A stretch of DNA of 64,000 nt from Haloterrigena gelatinilytica (GCF_013342145.1 NZ_JABUQZ010000001.1:3162001-3226000), one strand, 5' to 3'; numbered from the stretch's first letter, positions 35,426 through 44,688 are shown. Numbers and translations are program-made. Notes: generated by a model from the sequence alone, not told the origin.

Positions 35426-36604
35426 TCAGTCCGCGGTCCGCAGTTGGCCGCTGGGGTTGACCGCGCCGCTTTTCTGGACGATGTCGAAGGCCGTCATCAC
35501 GTCGGACCGCGAGATCAGGCCCACGAGGTCGCCGTCGTCTACGACGAGCAGCCGACCGATGTCGTTCTCGCGCATCTCCTCGATCGCCGTCATCGCGTCC
35601 GAGTCCGGGGTGATCGTCCGCAGGTCGGTCGTCATCACCTCGTCGACCGTGAACGCGTCGCGTTCGACCGGATCGATCTCGCGGGCGTCGGTCAAGGTCA
35701 CGAGTCCGACGAGGCGTTCGCCCTCGAACCCGCTGGTGTCGATGACCGGGTAGCCGGTGTGGCGCTCGGTGAACATCCGCTGGACCAGCTCCGCCACCGT
35801 GGTGTCGGGTTCGACCGTGTGGAGGGCGCTGGCCGGCGTCATGATGTCGCCGACGGTGACGTCCTGGAACGCGGCCTTCATCGTCACCTGCTGGGCCTCG
35901 CTCGAGGCGGCGATGTAGACGAAGAAGGCGACGCCGATGAAGATGATGCTGAACTGCATGAGTCCGATCAGGCCCATGACGACCGCCAGCAGCTTGCCGA
36001 CGCCGGCGGCCTGTTGGGTGGCCGTCGCGTACGGGCGGCTGCGGGCGAGAAACGCGCGGAGAACTCGCCCGCCGTCCATCGGGAACGCGGGAATCATGTT
36101 GAAGACCGCGAGCACGACGTTCAGAATAGCGAGGTAGCCGAGAACGAACCGGGCGCCGTCGAGGCTTTCGGGAACCGCCAGAAAGAGCGCGTACGAACCG
36201 ACGCCGACGAGCACGGAGACGATCGGACCGGCGATGGCGATGGTGAGCTCCTGTCGCCAGTCCTCGGGCATCTCCGAGAGCGCGGCGATGCCGCCGAACA
36301 GCCAGAGCGTGATCGAGTCGATCGGAAACCCGTAGCGCTGGGCCGTCAGCGAGTGACCGAGTTCGTGGAGCACGACGCCGACGAACAGCCCGATCGCCGC
36401 GGCCAGGCCGAGTAGCCACGGCATCGTTCCGGCGGTGATAGCGCCGACGTCGATGCCCGCCGCGAGCCCGTCGTTGAGCAGCCCCGCGACGGGTTCGATC
36501 TGTTCGCCGATGAGATAGGCGAACAGCGGGAGCACCAACAGAAACGTGAGATCCAGCTTGATCGGAATCCCGAACAGGGATCCGATTCGAAAACTCCGAG
36601 GCAT
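35426..36604 (-). CDS. site-2-protease-type M50 metalloprotease with two CBS domains
   Basis: A 392-residue intramembrane zinc protease. The active site is H80-E-x-x-H84 (HELGH) in one helix and D177 in PAFPMDGGR in another. About six helices come first. Residues about 250-390 are a CBS pair (VGDIMTPASALHTVEPDTTV and VDEVMTTDLRTITPDSDAMT), which in this family senses adenine nucleotides and gates activity. The ATG at 36604 is supported by TTTTTAA 26-32 nt upstream. Likely roles are cutting membrane-bound regulators; the substrate is unknown. Confidence 0.93.
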   Translation of the reverse strand: MPRSFRIGSLFGIPIKLDLTFLLVLPLFAYLIGEQIEPVAGLLNDGLAAGIDVGAITAGTMPWLLGLAAAIGLFVGVVLHELGHSLTAQRYGFPIDSITLWLFGGIAALSEMPEDWRQELTIAIAGPIVSVLVGVGSYALFLAVPESLDGARFVLGYLAILNVVLAVFNMIPAFPMDGGRVLRAFLARSRPYATATQQAAGVGKLLAVVMGLIGLMQFSIIFIGVAFFVYIAASSEAQQVTMKAAFQDVTVGDIMTPASALHTVEPDTTVAELVQRMFTERHTGYPVIDTSGFEGERLVGLVTLTDAREIDPVERDAFTVDEVMTTDLRTITPDSDAMTAIEEMRENDIGRLLVVDDGDLVGLISRSDVMTAFDIVQKSGAVNPSGQLRTAD

Positions 36605-37168
36605 GCCCCATGTTACCCGTGGAAAGGCCTTAAAAACGCCGACGGAGGGGGTGGGGTCGCCGTTCGTCACCGGTTCTCGACCCCGTCCCGTACTCGCCGG
36701 CCGCCCAGCGGAATCGGACCCCCATTAGATCGCTGTTCGCTCGGTTCGCTCGACTGGCACCGAAATTAGGATCCGGGCCGAAAGCGATCGGAATCGGTCA
36801 ATAGGGGGCTCGAGACTGCTATTGTCGCAGTACCGGCCCCTGGTCTTAATATTCCTTATATGGTCTGCGAGCGCCTGATCTCGCGCCACTAATATTGTGA
36901 TAAAGTGATACACAGTTATTCTGTTTCTAGTCGTTTCCGGCAACGTTCGCCCGCAGTCATTTTCCAGTTCCAGTAGGGTGATCCATCTCGTGAATATCAG
37001 CCTCGGCTAGAGAGAACCGCTCGCACGCGACGAGCGGATTCCCTCGTCTCCGCATCTACTGTGACATCCGTATTCTAAGGCATATAATGTCACTAGTACT
37101 CTTTTCCGAATATGAACTCGGTGTGCAATAGCTTTATACAGATGTTCGTCGATTGTGTAACTACGATG
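36605..37168. other. AT-rich intergenic region
   Basis: About 560 nt without a supported gene. It holds the M50 promoter (TTAAAAA at 36630-36636 on the plus strand) and, at its right end, TTTATA (37133-37138), 28-33 nt before the ATG at 37166/37169. The middle (36880-36930) is very AT-rich with short inverted pieces such as CACTAATATTGTG. Short open frames here lack haloarchaeal codon use. Confidence 0.4.
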
Positions 37169-37396
37169 ATGGAACAGACCCACGCCGATCCCGGCCTCAC
37201 CGAACTGCCGACCGAACTCAACTCCGCACAGGGGAAGCTCGTCTACCTCTACCTCGAGGCGACTGACGGGGCGACGGTCGACGAACTGGGCCAGGTGCTT
37301 TCCATGCGGAAGATCGACATCCTGAGCGTCTGCAACTCCCTCTCGAGCCAGCAGCTGATCGAGAAGTGCGACGGAACGTACGTGCCGACTCGCTGA
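37169..37396 (+). CDS. small winged-helix protein
   Basis: A 75-residue protein made of one winged-helix domain: SAQGKLVYLYLEATDGATVD, ELGQVLSMRKIDILSVCNSL, then LSSQQLIEKCDGTYVPTR as the wing. Small stand-alone domains of this type are common in haloarchaea and probably bind DNA. Two adjacent ATGs (37166, 37169) follow a TATA box at proper spacing, so an upstream in-frame ATG at 37112 is rejected. The target is unknown. Confidence 0.7.
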   Translation: MEQTHADPGLTELPTELNSAQGKLVYLYLEATDGATVDELGQVLSMRKIDILSVCNSLSSQQLIEKCDGTYVPTR

Positions 37397-37643
37397 TTTT
37401 CCGCACCGACCGTACCGCGTCGGGCGCGCGCCGATCGCTCGTCACCGAGCCGCCGGCTCGTCGGTTGTCGTCCGACCCCGCCTCGAGGACGGACCCGCTC
37501 GCGTCGGATTCCGAATTGCTGGTCGGGTTCCGACTACTGCCGACCCCGTTCGTCGGCCTTCGGGACCGCGGACCCGCATCCAGCGCGCGCTTCGAAGCCT
37601 TTATCCGCACGGTAGGCCTGCGTTTTCGTAAGTAACCACAACC

Positions 37644-38174
37644 ATGTCCGACAAACCCGCCTCAATGTACCGGGAGATTAGCAAGCCGGCCTACACGCGA
37701 CGCGAGTACATCACCGGCATCCCGGGCTCCAAGATTGCACAGCACAAGATGGGCGACATCAGCGCCGATCCCGAGGACTACCCGGTCCAGATCAGCCTCA
37801 TCACCGAGGAAGAGGTTCAGCTTCGCCACGGAAGTCTCGAGGCCTCGCGCCTCTCGGCCAACCGCCACATGCTGAAAAACGCCGGCGAGAACAACTACAA
37901 GATGATCCTCCGGAAGTTCCCCCACCACGTCATCCGCGAGAACAAGCAGGCGACGGGTGCGGGTGCGGACCGTGTTTCCGACGGGATGCGACAGGCCTTC
38001 GGGAAGATCGTCGGCACCGCCGCGCGTATCGACGCCGGCGAGCGCATCTTCACCATCTGGTGTGACGTCGACGACGCCGACTTCGCCAAGGACGCGCTGC
38101 GTCGCGCCTACAACAAGATCTCGCCGCCGTGCCGTATCGTCGTCGAGAAGGGCGAAGAGCAGCTTATCGCATAA
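37644..38174 (+). CDS. rpl10e: 50S ribosomal protein L16/L10e
   Basis: The 176-residue archaeal/eukaryotic-type L10e, equivalent to bacterial L16, sits near the peptidyl-transferase centre and the A-site tRNA elbow. Landmarks are [20 protein letters not shown] at the start and [13 protein letters not shown], then [20 protein letters not shown] and [20 protein letters not shown]. It is not in a ribosomal operon here; it stands alone with its own promoter (TTTATC near 37599-37604) and is followed by a group of hairpins. Confidence 0.97.
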   Translation: MSDKPASMYREISKPAYTRREYITGIPGSKIAQHKMGDISADPEDYPVQISLITEEEVQLRHGSLEASRLSANRHMLKNAGENNYKMILRKFPHHVIRENKQATGAGADRVSDGMRQAFGKIVGTAARIDAGERIFTIWCDVDDADFAKDALRRAYNKISPPCRIVVEKGEEQLIA

Positions 38175-38190
38175 CGAACTTTTCCTCTGC

Positions 38191-38301
38191 GGGTGCGCCG
38201 CAGGCGCACCCTCGGGAAAACTTCGATGAAAAGCACTCCTCCTTCCGTTCCGAACGCGTAGCGTTCTCCACGTCAGTCGTCGGCCCGCTCGCTTGGCCTC
38301 C
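38191..38301. repeat. chain of small hairpins after rpl10e
   Basis: Consecutive stem-loops with three-base loops: GGGTGCGCC-GCA-GGCGCACCC (38191-38211) and GAACGC-GTA-GCGTTC (38252-38266). A weaker GGCC-TCC-GGCC lies near 38295. The first may end rpl10e transcription or protect its 3' end. The form resembles intergenic palindromic repeats. The remainder up to 38453 holds no supported gene. Confidence 0.5.
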
Positions 38302-38453
38302 GGCCTCGCTCGCGGTTGTTTTCCGGGTAATAGCCTGCCCTCCCCCGAGTCGTGCGTCTCTCGCGTCTGCTCGAGACGTACTCCCGGCCAACTGTTTCGG
38401 TCGGTTCGCATGTCTCGAGCACCTTTTTACATCTCTACTCCCGAGTGCCGACT

Positions 38454-39326
38454 ATGATCGATCTCGCGGTAGCGAACGCGAAACAGACGTTCCGGCGGAT
38501 GCAAGCGCCGCTGTCCGAGCGGGGAATACGGGTTCATCACGTGCCCGTGCGCGAGCGCACGATCGCGCTCGGCGATCCGCCGTGGGACCCCGACGACTAC
38601 GACGTGGGGTTCGTCTACCCCGGCCGACTCATGGAGGGCGGCGTCGCCGACGCCCTGCTCGAGATCCCGTGGCTCAACGACCACGAGACGGTGCTGACCT
38701 CGCGGAACAAGGCCGAAGTGATCGCGCGACTCGAGCGAGCCGATCTGCCGGTTCCGGAGTCGGTCTACGTCTCGAACGACGTCGGCGAAGCGGAGCTGAC
38801 CGCCGTCTTCGAGCGGTTCGACCCGCCGGTGGTCGTCAAGCCGAACTCGACGACCCGCGGCGTCGGCGTTGCGAAGGCCCACGACCTCGATTCCTTCCTC
38901 GGGATCTGCGACTACCTCTCGCTGGTCCACGATTACAAGGCGACGGGCGACCAGTCGTTTCTCGTCCAGGAGTACCTCTCCGACGCGACCGACTACCGCG
39001 TGATGGTCCTCGAGGGCGAGTACGTCGGCGCCGTCGAGCGACGACTGCCCGACGAGGCCGTCGCCGAGAGCCAGTGGAAGCACAACGTCCACCGCGGCGC
39101 GGAGGCGACGGGCGTCGAGTTGCCCGAGGAGTACCGCGAGCTGGCCGAACGCGTCGCTGACGAACTCGAGATTCCGTTCCTCGGTGTCGATCTCCTCGAG
39201 ACGGACGACCGACTGGTGGTCAACGAGACGAACGCGCGGCCGACGATCGACGACGAAACGAAGTACGAACCGGACTTCTACGATCGACTCGCGGACGCGA
39301 TTCGAACGGCTGCCGACCGGCAGTGA
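38454..39326 (+). CDS. RimK-family ATP-grasp ligase
   Basis: A 290-residue ATP-grasp enzyme, joining an amino acid (often glutamate) to a carboxylate on a protein or cofactor. The central ATP-grasp signals are PPVVVKPNSTTRGVGVAKA and FLVQEYLSDATDYRVMVLEG. Metal/ATP residues near the end are FLGVDLLETDDRLVVNETNA. The N-terminal lobe begins AVANAKQTFRRMQAPLSERG. The family includes RimK, LysX and the MptN/CofF ligases of methanopterin and F420. I cannot place this copy among them. The ATG at 38454 follows an AT-rich ACCTTTTTAC about 30 nt upstream. Confidence 0.88.
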   Translation: MIDLAVANAKQTFRRMQAPLSERGIRVHHVPVRERTIALGDPPWDPDDYDVGFVYPGRLMEGGVADALLEIPWLNDHETVLTSRNKAEVIARLERADLPVPESVYVSNDVGEAELTAVFERFDPPVVVKPNSTTRGVGVAKAHDLDSFLGICDYLSLVHDYKATGDQSFLVQEYLSDATDYRVMVLEGEYVGAVERRLPDEAVAESQWKHNVHRGAEATGVELPEEYRELAERVADELEIPFLGVDLLETDDRLVVNETNARPTIDDETKYEPDFYDRLADAIRTAADRQ

Positions 39327-39356
39327 AAACGAGGGACCCGACCGCGACGGCCCGGA

Positions 39357-39758
39357 TTACTCGAGACTGATACCCGAGGACTGCTCCGCGGGATCGAAGA
39401 CGACCTCGAGGACGCCGTTGTTGTAGGTCGCCGAGGCGGTGTGTTCGTTGACGCGGGTCGGCAGGGAGACGCGCTCGTCGTATTGGCGGTGCTCGCTCTC
39501 GGCGGAGATGGTCAGGGTCTTCCCGTCGCACTCGAGTTCGATGTTGTCCTTCTCGACGCCAGGGAGATCGGCGACGACCCGGATCTCGTCGTCGGTCTCG
39601 TGGATGTCGACGTGGGTGTCCATGCCGAAGCCGTTACCGACGTCGCTCGAGGAGGAGAAATCGACGTTCGCGTCCGCGCCGTTCATCATTTCGTTCATCA
39701 TTCGTTCGATTTCGCGGAACAGGTCGTCGAAGGGTTCGTCGCGGTCGTCTCGGCGCAT
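39357..39758 (-). CDS. Hsp20/alpha-crystallin small heat-shock protein
   Basis: A 133-residue ATP-independent chaperone. The alpha-crystallin domain runs about 45-130: THVDIHETDDEIRVVADLPG, VEKDNIELECDGKTLTISAE and NGVLEVVFDP, with the C-terminal I-x-L-like GISLE anchor. The N-terminus is acidic with a Met-rich helix (EIERMMNEMMNGAD). The ATG at 39758 is supported by an AGTTTTTGG element about 27 nt upstream. It converges with the RimK-like gene. Confidence 0.93.
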   Translation of the reverse strand: MRRDDRDEPFDDLFREIERMMNEMMNGADANVDFSSSSDVGNGFGMDTHVDIHETDDEIRVVADLPGVEKDNIELECDGKTLTISAESEHRQYDERVSLPTRVNEHTASATYNNGVLEVVFDPAEQSSGISLE

Positions 39759-39868
39759 GCGAAACGATAGTGGACCGCGGGCCAAAAACTTTCTGTCGTC
39801 ACTAGTTGTTTGGGGTGAACGTAACCGACGAGCGGCGAGATCGGATCCGCGAGGAAGCGACGGCGCTG

Positions 39869-40882
39869 CTACAGCCCGATGCCCATCGTCTCGTCGGTCG
39901 TCTGGATGCTTTCCTCCGCGTCGGCCTCGCCGAGCACCGCTCGGATCGCGTCGACGTTCTCGGGGACGACGTCGCTCTCCTGGTGGATCCCCTGGAAGAG
40001 GTAGAGGTCGTTGCCGACCGTCGAAACCGACTCCTCCCAGATGCAGTTCTCCCAGACGTCGCCGCGCGGGCGGCCCGCGTCCAGCGCGTACTCCTTGAGC
40101 TTCCCGCTGCCGTCGATATCCATCCGCTCCGGGATCTGGAAGAGCCGGGACTCCTCGGCGAACAGGTCGCGAACCTCGGCGGCGTCGACCTCCTCCTCGA
40201 GGGTGACGTTCAGGCTGTGCATGTGCATCAGCGTCGCGGGTACCTTCATGCCCAGCGTGTCGATGTCCAGATCGTCGAAGATGGTCTCGACGTCGGGGCC
40301 GTGGTGGGAGGGGATCGTGACCGGGTTCGGCAGGATGTCGTTGATCGGGCCGCGGGAGGTCTGGCCGGGGTCGCCGCCCCGCCGGACGAGCGTCGCGCGG
40401 ACCTTCTCGACGCCGTAGGCCTCGCGCAGGGGCGCGATCACGCGGGAGAGGCCGGTCGTGTTACAGGAGACGACGCGGACGTGGTCGGCCCCGGTCGCGT
40501 CCTCGAAGTTCGAACGGGCGTTGAAGCTGGTGTCGACGAGGTCGGCGTCCTCGCCGCCCTGATAGAGCGCGGGCGTGTCGTACTCCTCGTACATCGACTT
40601 GTTCTCGGCGCCGATACCGGAGGGCGTGGCGTCGACGACGATGTCGGCCGCGTCGACGAGGTCTTCGACGGGACCGGCGATCTCGAGGCCGGCTTCCTCG
40701 AACTGATCGGCCCGTTCCTCGACGGCGGCGTAGAGCGGGAACCCCTTGTCGACGGCCGTCTCGGCCTCGAAGTTGGGACGCGTTTTGGCGACGCCGCGAA
40801 CCTCCATATCGGGCTGTTCGCGGACGGCGTCCGCGACGCGTTTGCCGATCGTGCCGTAGCCGTTGATCGCGACCTGGATCAT
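39869..40882 (-). CDS. gap: glyceraldehyde-3-phosphate dehydrogenase, archaeal type II
   Basis: A 337-residue phosphorylating GAPDH of the archaeal type II, which interconverts glyceraldehyde-3-phosphate and 1,3-bisphosphoglycerate in glycolysis and gluconeogenesis. The Rossmann start is [11 protein letters not shown] (6-16). The catalytic cysteine is C140 in VVSCNTTGL, and HxxP-like [13 protein letters not shown] lies in the catalytic domain. The length is typical. Haloarchaea often hold a second, bacterial-type GAPDH; the archaeal type is usually the gluconeogenic one, which is only a likely assignment here. Confidence 0.95.
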   Translation of the reverse strand: MIQVAINGYGTIGKRVADAVREQPDMEVRGVAKTRPNFEAETAVDKGFPLYAAVEERADQFEEAGLEIAGPVEDLVDAADIVVDATPSGIGAENKSMYEEYDTPALYQGGEDADLVDTSFNARSNFEDATGADHVRVVSCNTTGLSRVIAPLREAYGVEKVRATLVRRGGDPGQTSRGPINDILPNPVTIPSHHGPDVETIFDDLDIDTLGMKVPATLMHMHSLNVTLEEEVDAAEVRDLFAEESRLFQIPERMDIDGSGKLKEYALDAGRPRGDVWENCIWEESVSTVGNDLYLFQGIHQESDVVPENVDAIRAVLGEADAEESIQTTDETMGIGL

Positions 40883-41140
40883 GTACCCGGGAGTCCACTA
40901 CCGAGGGGGATAACCGTTTCGAGGCTTCTCGACCGATTTTAACTCGAAAGAGAGTTTTACGCGGATTTCCGTAGCGATTCAGCGATCCGGAACGGTCGCG
41001 AACGGCGGTCGGATCGGTACCGCGCCGGTCGTCGGCGATGCGAGTCGGCGCCAGAGATTCCGCTACTCCCTCGTTCGAAGGGCGACGCATTACCGCACCG
41101 GTGATGTAATTTATATGTCATCGAGCGCGATAATCGTGGC

Positions 41141-41506
41141 ATGGTCGAGGTGGAAGCGACGTGTGAGCGCCGCGAGGACGTGACGCTGGTCCGGGCGACC
41201 GTCACCAACGCTCGGTCGACGCCGCAGACGATTCGCCTGCGGAGCCGACTCGAGGGACCGATCTGGCCGCCGCGGGCGGGGTCGGTCGCGGCCCCCGAAT
41301 GGGACGACGACGAGTGGACGGGGACGGTCAAACCGGGCCGGACGCGCGGCCTCGGATTCGCCAGTCCGGCGCCCCCGATCGAGTCACCGGTCGAACTCGC
41401 CGAGGCGTGCCGAGCGGACGGTGACGAGTCGCCCTCGTCGAAGACCGTCCTCGCAGACCTCGAGGAGTGGGCGCCGACGACCGACGTCCTCTCGCGGGAG
41501 CTATGA
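41141..41506 (+). CDS. hypothetical protein coupled to minD
   Basis: A 121-residue protein of unknown function. The N-terminal 70 residues look like a beta-sandwich (EVEATCERREDVTLVRATVT, then QTIRLRSRLEGPIWPPRAG). The tail is acidic and helical (SSKTVLADLEEWAPTTDVLS). The stop overlaps the minD start (ATGA), so the two are translationally coupled and probably act together. TTTATAT at 41110-41116, 25-31 nt upstream, supports the ATG at 41141. Confidence 0.65.
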   Translation: MVEVEATCERREDVTLVRATVTNARSTPQTIRLRSRLEGPIWPPRAGSVAAPEWDDDEWTGTVKPGRTRGLGFASPAPPIESPVELAEACRADGDESPSSKTVLADLEEWAPTTDVLSREL

Positions 41507-42201
41507 TCGTCGCGGTAACCGGCGGCAAGGGAGGGGTCGGCAAGTCGACGACGTCGCTCAACCTCGGGTACGAACTCGACGCGGTCGTCGTCGACGGCGA
41601 CCTCGCGACGGCCGATCTCCCGACGGGGACCGGCCCCGACCTCCACGACGTCCTCGCCGGCCGCGCCGACCCGGTCGCGGCCGTCGAACGGTTCGGACCG
41701 GTTCGCTACCTCTCCTGCGGACGGACCCTGGCCGGCGCCCGTGCGGCGGATCTCTCCGCGCTCGACCGCGTCGTCGAGCGGCTCGAGCGGGAGTTCGGCC
41801 GGGTCGTCATCGACTGTCCCGCCGGCCTCGCGAGGGACGTGGGGACGCAACTCGAGACGGCCCACCTCGCCGTCCTCGTCACGACGCCCGACGAAGCCGC
41901 GCTCGTCGACGCCGTCCGGACGCGACGCGTCGCGGCCGATCTGGAGACGCCGATCGCGTCGGTCGTCCTCAACCGGGCCGACCGCGACGAACACGATGAT
42001 TTCGCGAGTCGCGTCGAAGAAACGTTCGGTGCGACGACCACGGTCGTCGGAAATCGAGCGACGATCGACGACGCCCAGTCGCGGTGGCTGCCCGTCGACG
42101 ACGTCGATCCGGACTGTCCGGCGGTCGGCGCGTTCGACGAGATCGCCCGGACCGTCGAACGGTCCGAACAGCGGCTCTCGAGCCGTATCGGCGTGCGCTG
42201 A
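41503..42201 (+). CDS. MinD/ParA-like P-loop ATPase
   Basis: A 232-residue member of the MinD/ParA/Mrp class that uses ATP-driven dimerisation to place proteins or DNA in the cell. The deviant Walker A is KGGVGKS (9-15), switch II is VVIDCPAGLARDVG, and the family ending VVLNRADRDE is present. It is shorter than most MinD and its C-terminus (QRLSSRIGVR) lacks an obvious amphipathic membrane helix. Haloarchaea have several MinD paralogues; only MinD4 has a known role (archaellum and chemotaxis placement), and this is not clearly that one. Confidence 0.85.
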   Translation: MIVAVTGGKGGVGKSTTSLNLGYELDAVVVDGDLATADLPTGTGPDLHDVLAGRADPVAAVERFGPVRYLSCGRTLAGARAADLSALDRVVERLEREFGRVVIDCPAGLARDVGTQLETAHLAVLVTTPDEAALVDAVRTRRVAADLETPIASVVLNRADRDEHDDFASRVEETFGATTTVVGNRATIDDAQSRWLPVDDVDPDCPAVGAFDEIARTVERSEQRLSSRIGVR

Positions 42202-42259
42202 TCGAGCGACCGCCACGTCGACGGCGCGGCGTCGATAGAACGATAGACCTCTCAGTTCG

Positions 42260-43603
42260 CTACTCGTCGGCTCGACGCTCGCCGGCGACGCCCGAATCGG
42301 AGCCGGCGACCAGTTCCTCGTCTGCCGGCACCGTAATCGCGTTCGACGTTCCGTCGAAGCGCAGTTCGATCGTCTCGGAGAAGCCGCAGTCGGCGCGGTG
42401 TTTCGGAACCGAAAGGTAGTGTTCGACGTCCGCGTCGGCGCCGGGCGAGACGGTCTCGAGTTCGAGCACGACGTCCGCGAAGTGGGTCGTTATCTCGCGG
42501 TTTTCCGGGACCGTTCGCGTCGGACAGTGGAGGACGGCGACGCCGTCGGTCTCGACCATCCCGTCTTTGAGGTCGTTCATGAACGCGACGTAGGCCTCCC
42601 TGTCGCGGCGCTCGAGCGCGCTCGCGGTGTCGACGAGCAGGTTCGCGCCGTCGGGAACCTTGTCGAGGAGGTCCCGGAACCGGTCGAAGAGCGCCGACCC
42701 CTCGCCGTCGATCCGGCGGACCGTCGGGGAGCCGGTCTCGAGCGTCGACGCCTCGATCGCGCGGTCGACGTTCCGTTCGGAGCGACGCGTCGTGACGTAC
42801 AGCGAGCCGCGGACGGCCGTCGTCTGGTAGAGGAACTGTTCGCTCTGACTCGCCGGATCGGCCGTCAGCGCGACGACGGTGCCGGGCGGGACGCCGCCGC
42901 CGAGTCGGCGGTCGAGGGCGTCGATACCGGTCCTCAGCAGTTCGTCGGCGGACGCCGGCGGCGTCCGGGCCGCCGCGTTCTTCGTCCGGAGCGTCCGCAC
43001 GATCTCGTCGTAGACGGCCCGGGAGTCGTCGCTCGACAGCGGGTCGTCGATCTCGGGAACGACGCCCAGTACGGGTACGTCGACCCACGACCGGACCGTC
43101 TCGGGGACGTCGGACGACCGGTTGATGATCGCGCCGAGCACCGGGACGCCGAGCCGGTTCGCCATCTCGATAGTCGTCTCGGCGGCGTCCAGACTCCGGT
43201 CGTCCGCGGTCGTGACGACGATCACCCCGTCGGCGACCGAGAGCGGATCGACGACGTCGGGGCCCGCACCAGACGGGCAGTCGATCAGCGACTGCACCGA
43301 GTCGGGTGCCAGCCGATCGAGGGCCGCCTCCGTATCGAGTTGCGAGGAGGGTTTGGGCGCCGGGAGTAACGCGACGTTCGACGAGCGCGGATCCCTTTGG
43401 GCGACCTGCAGTACGTCGTCTTCCCCGCGTGCCGCCGCGAGCGTCGGTTCGCGATCGATGCCGCCCCTGACGTGGAGGTTCGGAAGCTGTCGGTCGGCGT
43501 CGACCGCGAGCGCGGGCGTTCCGCCACGACCGAACGCTTCGGCGAGGCCCAGCGTCGTCGTCGTCTTGCCACAGCCACCTTTCGCACCGGCGATTGCGAT
43601 CAT
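42260..43603 (-). CDS. fusion of MinD/ParA-like ATPase and degenerate RecA/KaiC-like domain
   Basis: A 447-residue two-domain protein. Residues 1-205 are a MinD-like ATPase: deviant Walker A KGGCGKT (8-14), SLIDCPSGAGPD and GAIINRSSD. Residues about 220-420 follow the KaiC/RadA plan (LLRTGIDALDRRLGGGVPPG, then strand VVALTADP, helix SEQFLYQT, later NLLVDTASALE). The Walker A lysine is replaced (DPASQSEQF), so this half probably binds no ATP. It could be an adaptor or regulator tied to the MinD switch. It converges with the minD gene at 41503, 58 nt apart. Confidence 0.8.
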   Translation of the reverse strand: MIAIAGAKGGCGKTTTTLGLAEAFGRGGTPALAVDADRQLPNLHVRGGIDREPTLAAARGEDDVLQVAQRDPRSSNVALLPAPKPSSQLDTEAALDRLAPDSVQSLIDCPSGAGPDVVDPLSVADGVIVVTTADDRSLDAAETTIEMANRLGVPVLGAIINRSSDVPETVRSWVDVPVLGVVPEIDDPLSSDDSRAVYDEIVRTLRTKNAAARTPPASADELLRTGIDALDRRLGGGVPPGTVVALTADPASQSEQFLYQTTAVRGSLYVTTRRSERNVDRAIEASTLETGSPTVRRIDGEGSALFDRFRDLLDKVPDGANLLVDTASALERRDREAYVAFMNDLKDGMVETDGVAVLHCPTRTVPENREITTHFADVVLELETVSPGADADVEHYLSVPKHRADCGFSETIELRFDGTSNAITVPADEELVAGSDSGVAGERRADE

Positions 43604-43625
43604 GACTCGGTTAGGCTTCGGCTTC

Positions 43626-43760
43626 CTATTTGAACGTGTACACGAAGCCGCCGAATACCGGTCCCGCTGCTCGAGAGTCGTCGCGGACCGATCGGTGGGC
43701 CGCTATCGACGCGCAGTACGAGACGAAACCGACTCCGACGGCGATCCACAGGAACCTCAC
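43626..43760 (-). CDS. possible 44-residue membrane mini-protein
   Basis: A GTG at 43760 opens MRFLWIAVGVGFVSYCASIA, then a polar tail AHRSVRDDSRAAGPVFGG and FVYTFK-stop. It has one N-terminal membrane helix and a positively charged flank, and it ends 22 nt upstream of the MinD-fusion start on the same strand, suggesting an operon. It is too short for certainty, and the GTG start is a guess. Confidence 0.4.
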   Translation of the reverse strand: MRFLWIAVGVGFVSYCASIAAHRSVRDDSRAAGPVFGGFVYTFK

Positions 43761-44100
43761 GTCAGCGGGACCGTCGCGTCCCACCGTCCCGTCGGAACCG
43801 CGACTGGAGAGGGTGCGACTCGACGGCGCGGCCGCCGATCGCCCGCGTCGGATCGAAGCGGTCGGGGATGGGAGGGTGATAGCTGGGCCGCGGGCGATCC
43901 GTCTCGATCGCGCCGTCGCGGGCCGCGACCAAGACGCACGCTCGACTACGTTCCACCGAAGAATATAGTCAGCGCAAGGTGAAACATCGGTTTGAGTTTA
44001 TTTCGGTCGCCAAACGCAACGATCACGCCCGAATCGAGTCGCGTCGCCAACACGTGACCGAGGTCGAAACGATTTTGCGCGCTGACACGGTACCCCCGGT
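43761..44100. other. intergenic region
   Basis: About 340 nt between the mini-gene and the next plus-strand gene. Open frames on both strands here are Arg/Pro-rich shadows. 43965-44010 is AT-richer (GAATATAG, GTTTATTTC) and may hold promoters for leftward and rightward genes. I see nothing else. Confidence 0.35.
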
Positions 44101-44226
44101 ATGTTCGATCTCATCCCCGACGACCCCGTCATCATCGCCATCGTGGTGATCCTCCTCACGTTGATCTTCTTCTCGTACCTGCTCATCCGACGGACCATCC
44201 TCGAGTTCCGGGATGGCATGCGGTAA
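44101..44226 (+). CDS. 41-residue single-span membrane protein
   Basis: Starts MFDLIPDDPVIIAIVVILLT, continues LIFFSYLLIRRTILEFRDGMR and stops at TAA (44226). It has one strong membrane helix (about 9-29) followed by a basic, amphipathic end. Codon use is normal for this genome. Similar mini-proteins with the I-P-D-D-P start occur in other haloarchaea as far as I recall, but the function is unknown. Confidence 0.65.
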   Translation: MFDLIPDDPVIIAIVVILLTLIFFSYLLIRRTILEFRDGMR

Positions 44227-44373
44227 TCGAACGCCCGTCGTCGGAGGCGATGCTGAGCGCCGTCCGGTACGCCGCGACTGCCATCGTTTGACCGAGTCCG
44301 ATCCGCTGTTTCGATCGAATAGCGACTGCCGACAACCGTTGTGGCCTCGAGAGGGTCCGGAGCGTCCGAGACC

Positions 44374-44601
44374 GTGAGCGACGCCGACTCCGCCCGCCCG
44401 CCGCGCTCGCCGGCCCGCGAACTCGTTCTCGCGTTGCGCACCGCGGCGTTCGCGCTGCTCGTCCTCGGCTTCAGCGGCTGGGTGATCGACGAGGGCGGCG
44501 AGGTCAGCCTCGAGTCGCCGTTCGCGCTCGCGTTCGGGCTGGGCGTCGGCTGTGCACTCGCGTCGATCTACCTCGGAATCTTTCTGGCGAACAGGGACTG
44601 A
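44374..44601 (+). CDS. small two-helix membrane protein
   Basis: A 75-residue protein with two membrane helices, RTAAFALLVLGFSGWVIDEG (about 24-40) and LAFGLGVGCALASIYLGIFL (about 51-70), separated by GGEVSLESPF. The start is uncertain: GTG at 44374 (MSDADSARPP) is preferred over GTG at 44341. It is 87 nt upstream of the aminopeptidase gene on the same strand. The function is unknown. Confidence 0.6.
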   Translation: MSDADSARPPRSPARELVLALRTAAFALLVLGFSGWVIDEGGEVSLESPFALAFGLGVGCALASIYLGIFLANRD

Positions 44602-44688
44602 GTCGACGACCCGTTCGGCCCGGCGTCGGCCGCCGGATCCGGGTGTCGATGCGAAAACGGTATCCCCGCGGTCCCAGACGTCTGTCAT

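Noticed and set aside
36725-36943. 72-codon minus-strand open frame in the AT-rich gap
   Set aside because: Low acidity, no family features, and no promoter-spaced TATA box; treated as intergenic.
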